Shown: positions 7,279 through 16,315, counted from the first letter of the stretch. The stretch is DNA of 64,000 nucleotides from Mumia xiangluensis (GCF_010994095.1 NZ_WJYO01000003.1:434001-498000); one strand, 5' to 3'. The notes: generated from the sequence alone by a model not told the origin. Numbers and translations are program-made.

Positions 7279-10200
7279 ATGGAATCTGACGACCGCACCC
7301 GCGTACGCATCGTCACCGCGTCGAGCCTCTTCGACGGCCACGACGCCTCGATCAACATCATGCGGCGGATCATGCAGTCGCAAGGGTGCGAGGTGATCCA
7401 CCTCGGGCACAACCGCTCCGTGGCCGAGGTCGTCGACGCGGCGATCGAGGAGGACGCGCACGGCGTCGCTGTGTCCTCCTACCAAGGTGGCCACGTCGAG
7501 TACTTCGAGTACCTCGTGCAGCTGCTCGCCGAGCGGGGCGCCGGCCACGTGAAGGTGTTCGGCGGTGGCGGCGGGGTCATCGTCCCGGCCGAGATCGCAC
7601 GGCTCCAGGAGAGCGGCGTCCTGATCTTCTCGCCCGAGGACGGCCAGCGCCTCGGGCTGCCCGGCATGATCGCCGAGGTCGTCGAGGCTTGCCGCGCCGA
7701 CCTGTGGGCGCAGCACCAGCCGACGGCGGAGGCCGTGCTGGCCGGAGACCGCACCGCGATCGCCCGGGCGATCACCGGTGCCGAGCAGGGCCGGCTCGAC
7801 ACGGCATCGGACGGACGCCTCGCCGACGCCGTACGCGCCGCTGCGGAGTCGTCCACCGCGCCGGTGCTCGGCATCACCGGCACCGGAGGCTCGGGCAAGT
7901 CGTCGCTGACCGACGAGCTCGTACGCCGCTTCCGCACCGACCAGCAGGACAAGCTGCGCATCGCGGTGCTCGCCGTCGACCCGACCCGCAGGCGCGGCGG
8001 CGGGGCGCTGCTCGGCGACCGCATCCGGATGAATGCGCTCGACGGCACCCACACGACGTTCCGCTCGCTGGCGACCCGCGGAGCCCACGAGCTCCCGGAG
8101 ACCCTCAGCGACGTGATCGCGGTCGTCAAGGCCGCCGGGTTCGACCTGGTGATCGTCGAGACGCCCGGGATCGGGCAGGGCGACGCCGCCGTCGTCCCGT
8201 ACGTCGACGCGTCGCTCTACGTGATGACGCCCGAGTTCGGCGCGAGCTCGCAACTCGAGAAGATCGACATGCTCGATCTCGCGGACGTCGTCGCGATCAA
8301 CAAGTTCGAGCGCCGCGGGGCCGCCGACGCACTACGCGACGTCGGCCGCACGATGGTCCGCAACCGTGAGGCGTTCGGCAGCCGACCCGAGGACATGCCG
8401 GTCTTCGGGACCTCGGCGGCGACGTTCAACGACGACGGCGTGACGGCGCTCTACCAGGAGCTCGTGCGACTTCTCGCCGAGCACGGTCTCGACCTCGAGG
8501 AGGGCACGCTCCCCCACGTCGACGTGCGGCACTCGACGCGGTTCGCGCAGGTCGTGCCCGCCGCCCGCGTGCGCTACCTGTCGGAGATCACCGAGAACCT
8601 CCGCGACTACCGGGCTGCCACCGAGCGCATCGCCGAGGCGGCGCACCGCGCCCAGGCCGCCTCCGAGGTCGCCGCTGCGCTCCCCGACGACGACGCCGTC
8701 GCGGCGTACGCCTCGCAGGTTCAGAGCGACGTCCCGGACGACGTCCGGGCGCAGATCGCCGACTGGCCGGCGGTCGTGGCGTCGTACGCGGAGCATGGGC
8801 GCGAGTCGTTGTCCGGGACCCGTGTGCCGCGCGTCGCTCTCCCCCGCACCACCGACCACGGCGACCTGGTCCGCTACTGGCGCAGCGAGAACGTTCCCGG
8901 GCGCTTCCCGTTCACCGCGGGCGTCTTCCCGCTCAAGCGCGAGGGCGAGGACCCGGCACGCATGTTCGCCGGCGAGGGCGACCCCTTCCGTACGAACCGG
9001 CGCTTCAAGCTGCTGTCGGCCGACGGCGAGGCGACACGGCTGTCGACCGCCTTCGACTCGGTGACGCTGTACGGCCGCGACCCCGGCGAGCGTCCCGACA
9101 TCTACGGCAAGGTCGGCACCTCGGGGGTCTCGGTGGCGACGCTGGACGACATGAAGGCCCTGTACGACGGGTTCGACCTCCTCGCGCCGACGACCAGCGT
9201 GTCGATGACGATCAACGGCCCGGCTCCGACGGTGCTCGCGTTCTACCTCAACACCGTCATCGACCAGGCACGCGAGCGTGGGATCGACCCGGCAGAGGCG
9301 CTGCGGACCGTCCGCGGCACGGTCCAGGCCGACATCCTCAAGGAGGACCAGGGGCAGAACACCTGCCTGTTCTCGACCGAGTTCAGCCTGCGGATGATGG
9401 CCGACATCCAGGAGTGGTTCATCCAGCACCAGGTACGCAACTTCTACTCGGTGTCGATCTCCGGCTACCACATCGCCGAGGCCGGGGCGAACCCCATCAG
9501 CCAGCTCGCGTTCACGCTCGCCAACGGATTCACGTACGTCGAGGCCTACCTCGCGCGCGGCATGGCCGTCGACGACTTCGCCCCCAACCTGTCGTTCTTC
9601 TTCTCCAACGGCATGGACCCGGAGTACTCGGTGATCGGCAGGGTGGCCCGTCGCATCTGGGCGGTCGCGATGCGTGACCGGTACGGCGCGAGCGAGCGGT
9701 CCCAGAAGCTGAAGTACCACGTGCAGACGTCGGGCCGCTCCCTGCACGCGCAGGAGATGAGCTTCAACGACATCCGCACCACGCTGCAGGCGCTGATCGC
9801 GATCTACGACAACGCCAACAGCCTTCACACGAACGCGTACGACGAGGCCGTCACGACACCGAGCGAGGAGTCGGTGCGGCGCGCCCTCGCGATCCAGATG
9901 GTGATCAACAAGGAGTGGGGCCTCGCGATGAACGAGAACCCGCAGCAGGGGTCGTACCTCGTCGAGGACCTCACCGACCTCGTCGAGGAGGCCGTGCTCG
10001 CCGAGTTCGACCGCATCAACGAGCGCGGCGGCGTGCTCGGCGCGATGGAGACCGGCTACCAGCGCGGCCGGATCCAGGACGAGTCCATGCTCTACGAGCA
10101 GCGCAAGCACGACGGGTCGCTGCCGATCATCGGCGTCAACACGTTCCGCAACCCACGGGCCGAGGAGGAGCACGGGCCGCTCGAGCTGGCTCGTGCGACC

Positions 10201-10413
10201 GAGGACGAGAAGCGGTCGCAGCTGGCACGCGTGCGTGCCTTCCAGGCCGCTCACCGCGACGAGGCGCAGGAGGCCCTCGCACGGCTGAAGGAGGCCGCGG
10301 CGTCGGACGAGAACGCGTTCGCGGTGCTCATGGACGCGGCACGCGTCTGCTCGTTGGAGCAGGTGACCGAGGCGTTCTTCGAGGTGGGTGGTCAGTACCG
10401 CCGCAACGTCTGA
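7279..10413 (+). CDS. icmF: Fused isobutyryl-CoA mutase IcmF
   Basis: A 1044-residue B12 enzyme that interconverts isobutyryl-CoA and n-butyryl-CoA (some members use pivalyl- or isovaleryl-CoA). Domain order is diagnostic: N-terminal cobalamin-binding domain (SLFDGHDASI with Asp19/His21, SSYQGGH near 67, FGGGGGV near 94-100); a MeaB-like G-protein chaperone in the middle (Walker A GITGTGGSGKSS at about 198-209, ETPGIGQGD, NKFERRGA); and a C-terminal TIM-barrel mutase (from about 530, with SISGYHIAEAGANP and the usual HVQTSGRSLHAQEMSFND stretch). No ribosome site is visible before ATG 7279 and the operator is 15 bases away, so the mRNA may be leaderless. Confidence 0.96.
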   Translation: MESDDRTRVRIVTASSLFDGHDASINIMRRIMQSQGCEVIHLGHNRSVAEVVDAAIEEDAHGVAVSSYQGGHVEYFEYLVQLLAERGAGHVKVFGGGGGVIVPAEIARLQESGVLIFSPEDGQRLGLPGMIAEVVEACRADLWAQHQPTAEAVLAGDRTAIARAITGAEQGRLDTASDGRLADAVRAAAESSTAPVLGITGTGGSGKSSLTDELVRRFRTDQQDKLRIAVLAVDPTRRRGGGALLGDRIRMNALDGTHTTFRSLATRGAHELPETLSDVIAVVKAAGFDLVIVETPGIGQGDAAVVPYVDASLYVMTPEFGASSQLEKIDMLDLADVVAINKFERRGAADALRDVGRTMVRNREAFGSRPEDMPVFGTSAATFNDDGVTALYQELVRLLAEHGLDLEEGTLPHVDVRHSTRFAQVVPAARVRYLSEITENLRDYRAATERIAEAAHRAQAASEVAAALPDDDAVAAYASQVQSDVPDDVRAQIADWPAVVASYAEHGRESLSGTRVPRVALPRTTDHGDLVRYWRSENVPGRFPFTAGVFPLKREGEDPARMFAGEGDPFRTNRRFKLLSADGEATRLSTAFDSVTLYGRDPGERPDIYGKVGTSGVSVATLDDMKALYDGFDLLAPTTSVSMTINGPAPTVLAFYLNTVIDQARERGIDPAEALRTVRGTVQADILKEDQGQNTCLFSTEFSLRMMADIQEWFIQHQVRNFYSVSISGYHIAEAGANPISQLAFTLANGFTYVEAYLARGMAVDDFAPNLSFFFSNGMDPEYSVIGRVARRIWAVAMRDRYGASERSQKLKYHVQTSGRSLHAQEMSFNDIRTTLQALIAIYDNANSLHTNAYDEAVTTPSEESVRRALAIQMVINKEWGLAMNENPQQGSYLVEDLTDLVEEAVLAEFDRINERGGVLGAMETGYQRGRIQDESMLYEQRKHDGSLPIIGVNTFRNPRAEEEHGPLELARATEDEKRSQLARVRAFQAAHRDEAQEALARLKEAAASDENAFAVLMDAARVCSLEQVTEAFFEVGGQYRRNV

Positions 10414-10449
10414 GCCGGTCACTGCCTGGCATGTCCGGGTCACTTCTGT

Positions 10450-10474
10450 GCATAGCCGCGCGCCGAACGGGTAC
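10450..10474 (+). promoter_or_regulatory. SigB-like promoter candidate
   Basis: GCAT (10450-10453), 15 bases, GGGTAC (10469-10474), fitting GNNT-N14-16-GGGTAC. It lies about 57 bases before the ATG of the membrane-anchored coiled-coil gene, in the gap after icmF. Confidence 0.5.
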
Positions 10475-10531
10475 CCCGCGGTGTAGTGCGGCCGCACCCC
10501 CGAGCGGCCCCGAGGCAACGAGGAGTACGAC

Positions 10532-11056
10532 ATGGACGTTCAGTGGTGGGTCTGGGTCATCATTGCGGTGGTCGCACTCGCGATCATGCTCGCGATCGTG
10601 ATGACCGCTCGCAAGGGACGCGCCCTCACCGAGCAGCGCCGCCGGGAGGAAGCGCAGGAGCTGCGTGAGCAGGCACAGGAACGGCAGCTCGATGCCGACC
10701 GCCGCGACGCCGAGGCGTTGCGCGCGAAGGCCGACGCCGAGGAGGCGCGTGTCGCGGCCGAGGAGCGTGCACGTGAGGCACGCCAGCACCAGGAGCACGC
10801 CGACAGCACCCGCTCGGAGATCGACGAGCAGCTCGCGAAGGCGGACCGGCTCGATCCCGACGGCGCACGGAGCACCGACCAGCGTGGCGAGGCGGGGCTC
10901 CACCGCGGCGACGACGCGGACTACCGGCGCGGCGAGGCCGACGGACGACGCGAGGCCGCGGGCTACCGTCCGGACGGGACCCGTGCCACCACCGACGACT
11001 ACGCCACGACCGACGACGGCCTGGCACCGGAGGACCGCCCCGCACGCGACCGGTGA
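10532..11056 (+). CDS. Membrane-anchored coiled-coil protein
   Basis: A 174-residue protein with one N-terminal transmembrane helix (WVWVIIAVVALAIMLAIVM, about 6-24), a long Ala/Glu/Arg coiled coil (about 30-110) and a charged, Asp/Arg-rich C-terminal tail with RGEAGLHRGDDADYRRGEADG near-repeats. It has no enzyme motif. AACGAGGAGTACGAC before the ATG gives a good ribosome site. A SigB-like promoter upstream suggests a stress-induced envelope protein (inference). Confidence 0.82.
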   Translation: MDVQWWVWVIIAVVALAIMLAIVMTARKGRALTEQRRREEAQELREQAQERQLDADRRDAEALRAKADAEEARVAAEERAREARQHQEHADSTRSEIDEQLAKADRLDPDGARSTDQRGEAGLHRGDDADYRRGEADGRREAAGYRPDGTRATTDDYATTDDGLAPEDRPARDR

Positions 11057-11062
11057 CCACCT

Positions 11063-11080
11063 CTCCCGCAGCTGCGGGAG
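11063..11080. promoter_or_regulatory. 18-bp perfect palindrome over a ribosome site
   Basis: CTCCCGCAGCTGCGGGAG reads the same on both strands. As RNA it can form a 7-bp stem with an AGCT loop, and its right arm contains the GGGAG used as ribosome site by the gene at 11090. It could end the preceding transcript weakly or hide the ribosome site. Confidence 0.45.
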
Positions 11081-11089
11081 GATGAGGGT

Positions 11090-11863
11090 GTGGGCCACGT
11101 GACGACGTCCGACGACCTGGGAGCAGAGGTCGTGCTCGCAGGGCCGGTACGCCGCGTCGTATCCCTCGTACCCTCGCTCACCGAGGCGATCGCCGTCACG
11201 CACGGCGACGCCCTGGTGGGCGCCACCCACTGGTGCACCCACCCCGGCGACCTCGACGTCACGCGGGTCCGCGGAACCAAGAACCCCGACGTCCGCGCGG
11301 TGGTCGCGCTCGCACCCGATCTCGTCGTGGCGAACCAGGAGGAGAACCGCGAGGTCGACGTACGCCGCCTGCGCGAGGCCGGCGTACCGGTCTGGGTGAC
11401 ACGGATCGAGACCGTCGACGCAGCGTTCGCATCGATGCGACGGCTGTTCGTCGAGGCGCTCGGGTGGGGGTCACCGCCGTGGCTCGACGCCGCGGAGCAG
11501 GCCTGGTCCGGACCGGTCACGTCGACCGACGCCGTACGCCCGCGGGTGGCCGTCGCCGTCTGGCGCGACCCGTGGATGGTGGTCGGGCGCGACACGTTCA
11601 CCGGCGACCTGCTCGGCCGGCTCGGCTGGGAGCACGCCTTCGCCCGTGCTCGCGACCGCTATCCGCACGTGGAGCTCGCGGACCTCGACAGGAACGATCT
11701 CGACGTCGTGCTCCTGCCGGACGAGCCCTACGTCTTCGGACCGGCCGACGGCCCCGAGGCGTTCACGCAGGTGCCGACCGCGCTCGTGCAGGGGCGTCTT
11801 CTCACTTGGTACGGGCCGTCGTTGCTCGAGGCCCACGACGCGCTTCCGCGACTGCTGGCCTGA
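11090..11863 (+). CDS. TroA/BtuF-like periplasmic-binding-fold protein
   Basis: A 257-residue helical-backbone metal-receptor fold: RRVVSLVPSLTEAIAVTHG, GATHWCTHPGDL, RGTKNPDVRAVVALAPDLVVAN, RRLREAGVPVWVTRIETVDAA. This resembles the cobalamin/iron-siderophore binding proteins of ABC importers. It lacks a signal peptide or lipobox and no permease or ATPase lies nearby, so it is probably a cytoplasmic relative rather than an import receptor. GTG 11090 follows GGGAGG. A link to B12 use by the nearby icmF is tempting but only inference. Confidence 0.8.
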   Translation: MGHVTTSDDLGAEVVLAGPVRRVVSLVPSLTEAIAVTHGDALVGATHWCTHPGDLDVTRVRGTKNPDVRAVVALAPDLVVANQEENREVDVRRLREAGVPVWVTRIETVDAAFASMRRLFVEALGWGSPPWLDAAEQAWSGPVTSTDAVRPRVAVAVWRDPWMVVGRDTFTGDLLGRLGWEHAFARARDRYPHVELADLDRNDLDVVLLPDEPYVFGPADGPEAFTQVPTALVQGRLLTWYGPSLLEAHDALPRLLA

Positions 11864-11912
11864 CCCGGTTTCTCGACGCGCCGAACACGCCGTTCGGGTC
11901 TACGTTCTGGCC

Positions 11913-13247
11913 ATGGACGATTCGACCCTGCGCCCGAAGATCGCCGCTCTGATGCCCCAGATCAGGGACGACCTCGAGGCGATGGTGGCCCTGCCCTCCT
12001 GCGCGTTCCCAGGCTTTCCCTCCGACCCGGTCCACGCCATGTCGCAGTACGTCGTCGACGCGTTCGCACGGTACGGCGTGCAGGCCCAGGTCACCCCGAT
12101 CCCCGACGGGTACCCGGCGGTCACGGCGGAGATCCCGGCACCCGAGGGCAAGCCGACCGTGCTGCTCTACGCCCACTACGACGTGCAGCCCGCCCCGAAG
12201 GAGCAGGGCTGGCACACCGATCCCTTCACCCCGACGTGGAAGGACGGCCGCCTGTTCGGCCGCGGCGCCGCGGACGACAAGTCCGGCATCGCGATCCACC
12301 TCGCGACGCTCGCCGCGTTCGACGGCAAGCCGCCGGTCGGCGTCCGCATCGTGATCGAGGGCGAGGAAGAGACGATCAGCCACCTCGAGGCGTGGGTGGA
12401 GGCCAATCCGGACCAGGTCCAGGCCGACGTCATGGTGGTCGCCGACATGGGCAACCTCACCGTCGGGGAGCCGGTGCTCAGCATCGGGCTGCGCGGCCAC
12501 GTGAAGGCGGTCGTCGAGGTGCGCACCCTCGCGCAGCCCGTCCACTCCGGGCTGTTCGGCGGCGCGGCGCCGGATGCGCAGATGGCACTGATCAAGATGC
12601 TGGCGACGCTCATCGACGACGACGGCAACTGCCTCGTCGAGGGCATCGCGTCAGGCGCGTGGGAGGGTGCCGACTACTCGGAGGAGATGCTGCGCACGAA
12701 CGCCGGCGTGCTCGACGGCGTCGACCTCGTGGGCACGGGGACGGTCGCGTCCCGGCTGTGGTCGAAGCCGTCGGTCAGCGTCCTCGGGATGGACGCCACG
12801 CCCGTCGCCGAGGCCTCCAACGTGCTGCAGCCCACCGCGCGCGCCGTCGTCGCCATGCGGATCCCGCCCGGCCAGGACCCGCGCGACGCCGTGACGAAGC
12901 TGATGGACCACCTCCGATCGGTGGCTCCGTGGAACGTCCAGGTCGACGTCCACGAGGACAAGGTCTCGCCGCCGTTCTCGCAGGAGACCGACGGCCGCGC
13001 CTTCGGGCTCATGCGTGACGCGCTCGCCACGGCGTACGGGCGTGACGTCGAGACCGTCGGCTCCGGCGGCTCCATCCCGCTCCTCGACACGCTGCGCGAC
13101 GCGGCTCCCCAGGCCGACTTCGTGCTCATCGGCGCCGAGGACGCTGCCCTCGCGAACATCCACGGCCCCAACGAGTCGGTCGACCCGTCCGAGATCGAGC
13201 GCATGGCCCTGGCCCAGGCGCTGCTGATCCAGGCGCTGGCCGAGTAG
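11913..13247 (+). CDS. M20 family dipeptidase
   Basis: A 444-residue zinc peptidase of the M20 ArgE/DapE/carnosinase group. Metal and catalytic residues are visible: AHYDVQP (His88, Asp90), GAADDKSG (Asp121), EGEEE (Glu151/152), VADMGN (Asp178) and a C-terminal IHGPNE. The dimerisation domain is at about 190-320. No signal peptide, so cytoplasmic dipeptide hydrolysis is likely. The ATG at 11913 begins the family-typical start; the frame is open upstream but carries no homology there. Confidence 0.92.
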   Translation: MDDSTLRPKIAALMPQIRDDLEAMVALPSCAFPGFPSDPVHAMSQYVVDAFARYGVQAQVTPIPDGYPAVTAEIPAPEGKPTVLLYAHYDVQPAPKEQGWHTDPFTPTWKDGRLFGRGAADDKSGIAIHLATLAAFDGKPPVGVRIVIEGEEETISHLEAWVEANPDQVQADVMVVADMGNLTVGEPVLSIGLRGHVKAVVEVRTLAQPVHSGLFGGAAPDAQMALIKMLATLIDDDGNCLVEGIASGAWEGADYSEEMLRTNAGVLDGVDLVGTGTVASRLWSKPSVSVLGMDATPVAEASNVLQPTARAVVAMRIPPGQDPRDAVTKLMDHLRSVAPWNVQVDVHEDKVSPPFSQETDGRAFGLMRDALATAYGRDVETVGSGGSIPLLDTLRDAAPQADFVLIGAEDAALANIHGPNESVDPSEIERMALAQALLIQALAE

Positions 13248-13298
13248 GCCCCTCCCCCATCCCACCCGGCTTCCCCGGGGTCACCGAAAGGTACGTGC

Positions 13299-14642
13299 GT
13301 GGACACCTTCCTGCTGATCCTGCAGGCACTCGTCGTCGTCGGCGCCATCTACATGGGCGTCAAGGTAGGCGGCGTCGGGCTCGGACTCTGGGGCGCCGTC
13401 GGCGTCCTGATCCTCGTGTTCGTCTTCGGGGCGCCACCCGGCAGCATCCCGAGCGACGCGATCATGGTGATCATCGCGGTCATCACGGCTGCGTCCGCGA
13501 TGCAGGCGGCCGGCGGCATCGACTACCTGGTGTTCCTCGCGGAGAAGGTGATCCGCGCGCGGCCGAAGCTGGTGAACTACCTCGCGCCGCTGATCACGTT
13601 CGCGTTCTGCGCGGGCGCAGGCACCGGCAACATCATCTTCCCGCTGCTTCCCGTCATCTACGAGGTCGCGTACGAGCGCGGCATCCGCCCGGAGCGCCCG
13701 CTCTCGACGTCGGTCGCGGTGTCCGGCTTCGCCCTCGCCGCGAGCCCTGTCGCCGCGGCGATGGCGGCGTTCGTCGGCCTCACGGGGGGCCAGCCCGACG
13801 CCCTGAGCCTCGGCGAGATCCTCCTCATCACGTTCCCGGCCGTGCTGCTCGGCACCATCGTCGCTGCGGTGATCCAGAGCCGCGTCGGCCACGACCTCAA
13901 GGACGATCCTGAGTTCCAGCGTCGTCTCGCGGCAGGCATGATCCACCCGCCCGCCGCGGACACCGGCGAGGTGAAGGGCGCCGACGTACCGGTCACCGCC
14001 AAGCGCGCTGCGGGCGTCTTCTTCGCCGGTGTCCTCGTCGTCGTGCTGCTCGGTGCCTTCGACGAGCTCCTCCCGACGTACGAGGTGGACGGCGAGACCG
14101 TGACGCTGTCGCTGACGACGCTCCTCATCATGGTGATGCTCGTCGTCGCGCTCGCCGTGATGTACGTCGGCAAGGTGAAGCCCGGAGCCGTCCTCGACGC
14201 CCCGCTCACGAAGTCGGGACTCACCGCGATCATCGCCATGCTCGGCATCGCCTGGCTCGCGAACACCTTCATCACCGGCAACGAGGACACCGTGATCGGC
14301 GGGCTGACCGACATCGCGAAGGAGGCCCCGTGGTTCCTCGCCATCGGCCTGTTCCTCGTCGCGGCCGCGACCACGAGCCAGTCGGCCGCAGTGAACACGA
14401 TGATCCCGCTCGGCATCAGCCTCGGCATCGCGACACCGACCCTCGCCGCCTACCTGCCGGCGATGGGCGGTGTGATGACGCTGCCGGCCAACGGTTCACA
14501 GCTCGCCGCCGTGGAGATCGACCAGACGGGCTCGACCAAGATCGGCAAGTACGTCCTGAACCACTCGTTCATCCTGCCGACGCTCGTGATGGCGGCCGTG
14601 TCCGTGCCGACGGCGCTGCTCATCTCGCGGCTGTTCGTCTGA
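13299..14642 (+). CDS. Dcu-type C4-dicarboxylate transporter
   Basis: A 447-residue membrane carrier with about 10-12 helices resembling DcuA/DcuB: IYMGVKVGGVGLGLWGAVGV, AAGGIDYLVFLAEKVIR, FAFCAGAGTGNIIFPLLPVIYE, RPERPLSTSVAVSGFALAASPVAAAM. The Escherichia coli homologues exchange fumarate, malate or aspartate with succinate. It begins with GTG at 13299 after ACCGAAAGG, 51 bases after the dipeptidase. Release and export of dicarboxylate or aspartate together with the dipeptidase is possible but not shown. Confidence 0.9.
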   Translation: MDTFLLILQALVVVGAIYMGVKVGGVGLGLWGAVGVLILVFVFGAPPGSIPSDAIMVIIAVITAASAMQAAGGIDYLVFLAEKVIRARPKLVNYLAPLITFAFCAGAGTGNIIFPLLPVIYEVAYERGIRPERPLSTSVAVSGFALAASPVAAAMAAFVGLTGGQPDALSLGEILLITFPAVLLGTIVAAVIQSRVGHDLKDDPEFQRRLAAGMIHPPAADTGEVKGADVPVTAKRAAGVFFAGVLVVVLLGAFDELLPTYEVDGETVTLSLTTLLIMVMLVVALAVMYVGKVKPGAVLDAPLTKSGLTAIIAMLGIAWLANTFITGNEDTVIGGLTDIAKEAPWFLAIGLFLVAAATTSQSAAVNTMIPLGISLGIATPTLAAYLPAMGGVMTLPANGSQLAAVEIDQTGSTKIGKYVLNHSFILPTLVMAAVSVPTALLISRLFV

Positions 14643-14646
14643 CCGC

Positions 14647-14955
14647 TCACCGGTCCCGGCGGCGGGGCAGCTCGGCCCGGGCCAGGCGCAGCAGGCGCTC
14701 GGCCTCGGGCAGCCCGCCGTCACGCGACGGCGGAGGTCCTGCGAGCCGGGCGCCGCGCGCCACGGTGGTCCCGAGCACGACGTCGCCCGCCGAGCCGCGC
14801 CCGGCCGGCTCGACCGGAGGCGGGCTCACCACGACGGTCGCGTCCAGCCGGAGCAGGCGCACGCCGAAGAGCCGCGCCACGACGTGAGCCCTGACGACGG
14901 CTCCGACGGCGAGCGTGGGCTCGCCGTCAGGGCCGCGGCGGCTCGCGCGTTCCAT
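14647..14955 (-). CDS. Hypothetical small protein overlapping YtxH-like gene
   Basis: 102 residues, no known domain. A hydrophobic stretch (AVVRAHVVARLFGVRLLRLDATVVV) is followed by Pro/Gly/Arg-rich sequence. It overlaps the end of the YtxH-like gene by 29 bases and would be the last gene of the run starting at 16191. The overlap and absence of a recognised family keep confidence moderate. Confidence 0.45.
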   Translation of the reverse strand: MERASRRGPDGEPTLAVGAVVRAHVVARLFGVRLLRLDATVVVSPPPVEPAGRGSAGDVVLGTTVARGARLAGPPPSRDGGLPEAERLLRLARAELPRRRDR

Positions 14956-15088
14956 CGGGGTCGCCGTACGTCTCGAGCCGCTGCCCGGCGCGCCTGGCGG
15001 CCGCCACGATCTGCTCGTAGCGGTCCCGGCCAGCTCTCGTCCCCAGGACGTAGCCGATGCCGAACACCGCCAGCGTACGAAGCCTCAT
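14927..15088 (-). CDS. YtxH-like 53-residue protein
   Basis: MRLRTLAVFGIGYVLGTRAG then RDRYEQIVAAARRAGQRLE: a short hydrophobic segment with the YVLGTRAGRxRY signature of small actinobacterial YtxH-type proteins (stress-related, function unknown). Its ATG overlaps the preceding TGA (ATGA), so it is coupled to the 53-residue gene upstream. Confidence 0.75.
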   Translation of the reverse strand: MRLRTLAVFGIGYVLGTRAGRDRYEQIVAAARRAGQRLETYGDPDGTREPPRP

Positions 15089-15246
15089 CTCTTCCGCTGC
15101 TTCTCTCGGATCGCACTCACGGCGGCGCTGGCCGCCGACAAGCCGATGAGCCCCGCGGCGGTGATGGCACCGCCCCGGATGGCGCTGCGGCCGGGGACCT
15201 TCTCGACCGCTCGTTGCCACGTGGACTTTCGGTGGAAGATGTTCAC
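15085..15246 (-). CDS. Small 53-residue protein with one hydrophobic segment
   Basis: Begins at GTG with MNIFHRKSTWQRAVEKVPGR, then a hydrophobic Ala/Gly run (AITAAGLIGLSAASAAVSAI) and a basic end REKQRKR. GGAG lies six bases upstream of the GTG, it starts 12 bases after the coiled-coil gene stop, and it overlaps the next gene by ATGA. The pattern of a basic head, one membrane-type segment and a basic tail resembles small actinobacterial membrane-associated proteins of unknown role. Confidence 0.65.
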   Translation of the reverse strand: MNIFHRKSTWQRAVEKVPGRSAIRGGAITAAGLIGLSAASAAVSAIREKQRKR

Positions 15247-15258
15247 GGTGTTCTCCGT

Positions 15259-16191
15259 TCAGCTTCGGGTGCGCGAGGCGCGGCGGATCGCGTTGACGAG
15301 CTGCGTCTTGGTCTTCTGCGACGTGTCGTCGATGCCCAGCGACACAGCGAGGTCCACGAGCTCGGCCTTCGACCGGCGCGGGAGGCTCGTGGGAATCTCC
15401 TGGGTCTGCTCGGCGCGCACGGCTCGGGCCGTGCTCTTCACGACCGCCTCGCGGGCCTTCGAGGCGCGGTCACGCGTCTGGTCGGCCTCGCCGGCCTGCT
15501 TCTCGGCCTTGGCGACGAGCCGGTCGGCCTCCTCGCGGGCCTTGTGCGCAGCGTCGTCGGCCGCCTCGGTCGCCTCGTCGGCGAGCTGACGCGCCTCGCT
15601 CATCGCGGCGTGGGCGGCGTCGATGCGCTGCTGTGCGTCGCGGGCGCTGGCGTCGGCCTGGGCACGGGCCCGCTCGACGTCACGGTCCGCGGACTCGCGG
15701 ACCCGCTCCAGGCGCGCCTGGTTCTCCTGGTCCGCGTCGCGACGCTCGGCCTCGACCATCTCGTCGGCACGGCGGCGGGCTTCCTTGACGCGACGCTCGA
15801 CGTCGTCGTGCGCCTCCTTCTGCGCCGCCCGCATGCGCTCGCGGGCCTCCTTCTCCACGGCGGCCGCCTCGTCGGCGCGCTGCTTGGCCTCCTGCGCGTG
15901 CGCGAGGGCGTCCTGCTCCTCGGAGCGGGCGTGCTCGACGGCTGCGTGAGCCCGGGCGAGACGTGTCTCGACAGAGTCCGTCCCGGGCATCTTGTCCTCG
16001 ACGGCGGCCGTGACCCGGCGGAACTGGTCGACGGCACCGTTCTTCGACTCCGACACGGCGTGCGTCGCCGCATCGGGCACGTGCTCGATCTTGGCCGCCT
16101 TCGAGACGAGCCATGCGGCATTGCGGGGCAGATCCTTCAGCCCACCGGTGACGCGGACCGACGCTCGACGTAGTGTTCCCTGACTCGACAT
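15259..16191 (-). CDS. Long coiled-coil protein with Rho-N/SAP-like end
   Basis: 310 residues. About 60-260 is an almost unbroken Ala/Glu/Arg/Asp coiled coil; the end (KAELVDLAVSLGIDDTSQKTKTQLVNAIRRAS, about 275-307) resembles the Rho N-terminal or SAP-like helix-extended-helix nucleic-acid-binding module. No signal or membrane segment. A nucleoid- or envelope-associated structural role is possible. It leads a run of three further small genes and has a SigB-like promoter candidate upstream. Confidence 0.75.
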   Translation of the reverse strand: MSSQGTLRRASVRVTGGLKDLPRNAAWLVSKAAKIEHVPDAATHAVSESKNGAVDQFRRVTAAVEDKMPGTDSVETRLARAHAAVEHARSEEQDALAHAQEAKQRADEAAAVEKEARERMRAAQKEAHDDVERRVKEARRRADEMVEAERRDADQENQARLERVRESADRDVERARAQADASARDAQQRIDAAHAAMSEARQLADEATEAADDAAHKAREEADRLVAKAEKQAGEADQTRDRASKAREAVVKSTARAVRAEQTQEIPTSLPRRSKAELVDLAVSLGIDDTSQKTKTQLVNAIRRASRTRS

Positions 16192-16224
16192 GTGATCTCC
16201 TCCTGGAGCTCGTTCGTCCCTCCA

Positions 16225-16249
16225 CTACCCGCGACCAGCGGATATATGC
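16225..16249 (-). promoter_or_regulatory. SigB-like promoter candidate of the coiled-coil operon
   Basis: On the minus strand GCAT (16249-16246), 15 bases, GGGTAG (16230-16225), about 34 bases before the ATG at 16191. The spacing is the same as in the two other GCAT-N15-GGGTA sites in this window. Confidence 0.45.
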
Positions 16250-16315
16250 GGATAGGAGCCAGGAACGCGGCATACCCGATTTGATGAGTGCCCTAACGTT
16301 TTGTAGGCTCACGGC

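Noticed and set aside
8332-10533. A long minus-strand open frame of about 730 codons opposite icmF
   Set aside because: Antisense of the conserved mutase domain; sequence has no fold-like motifs.
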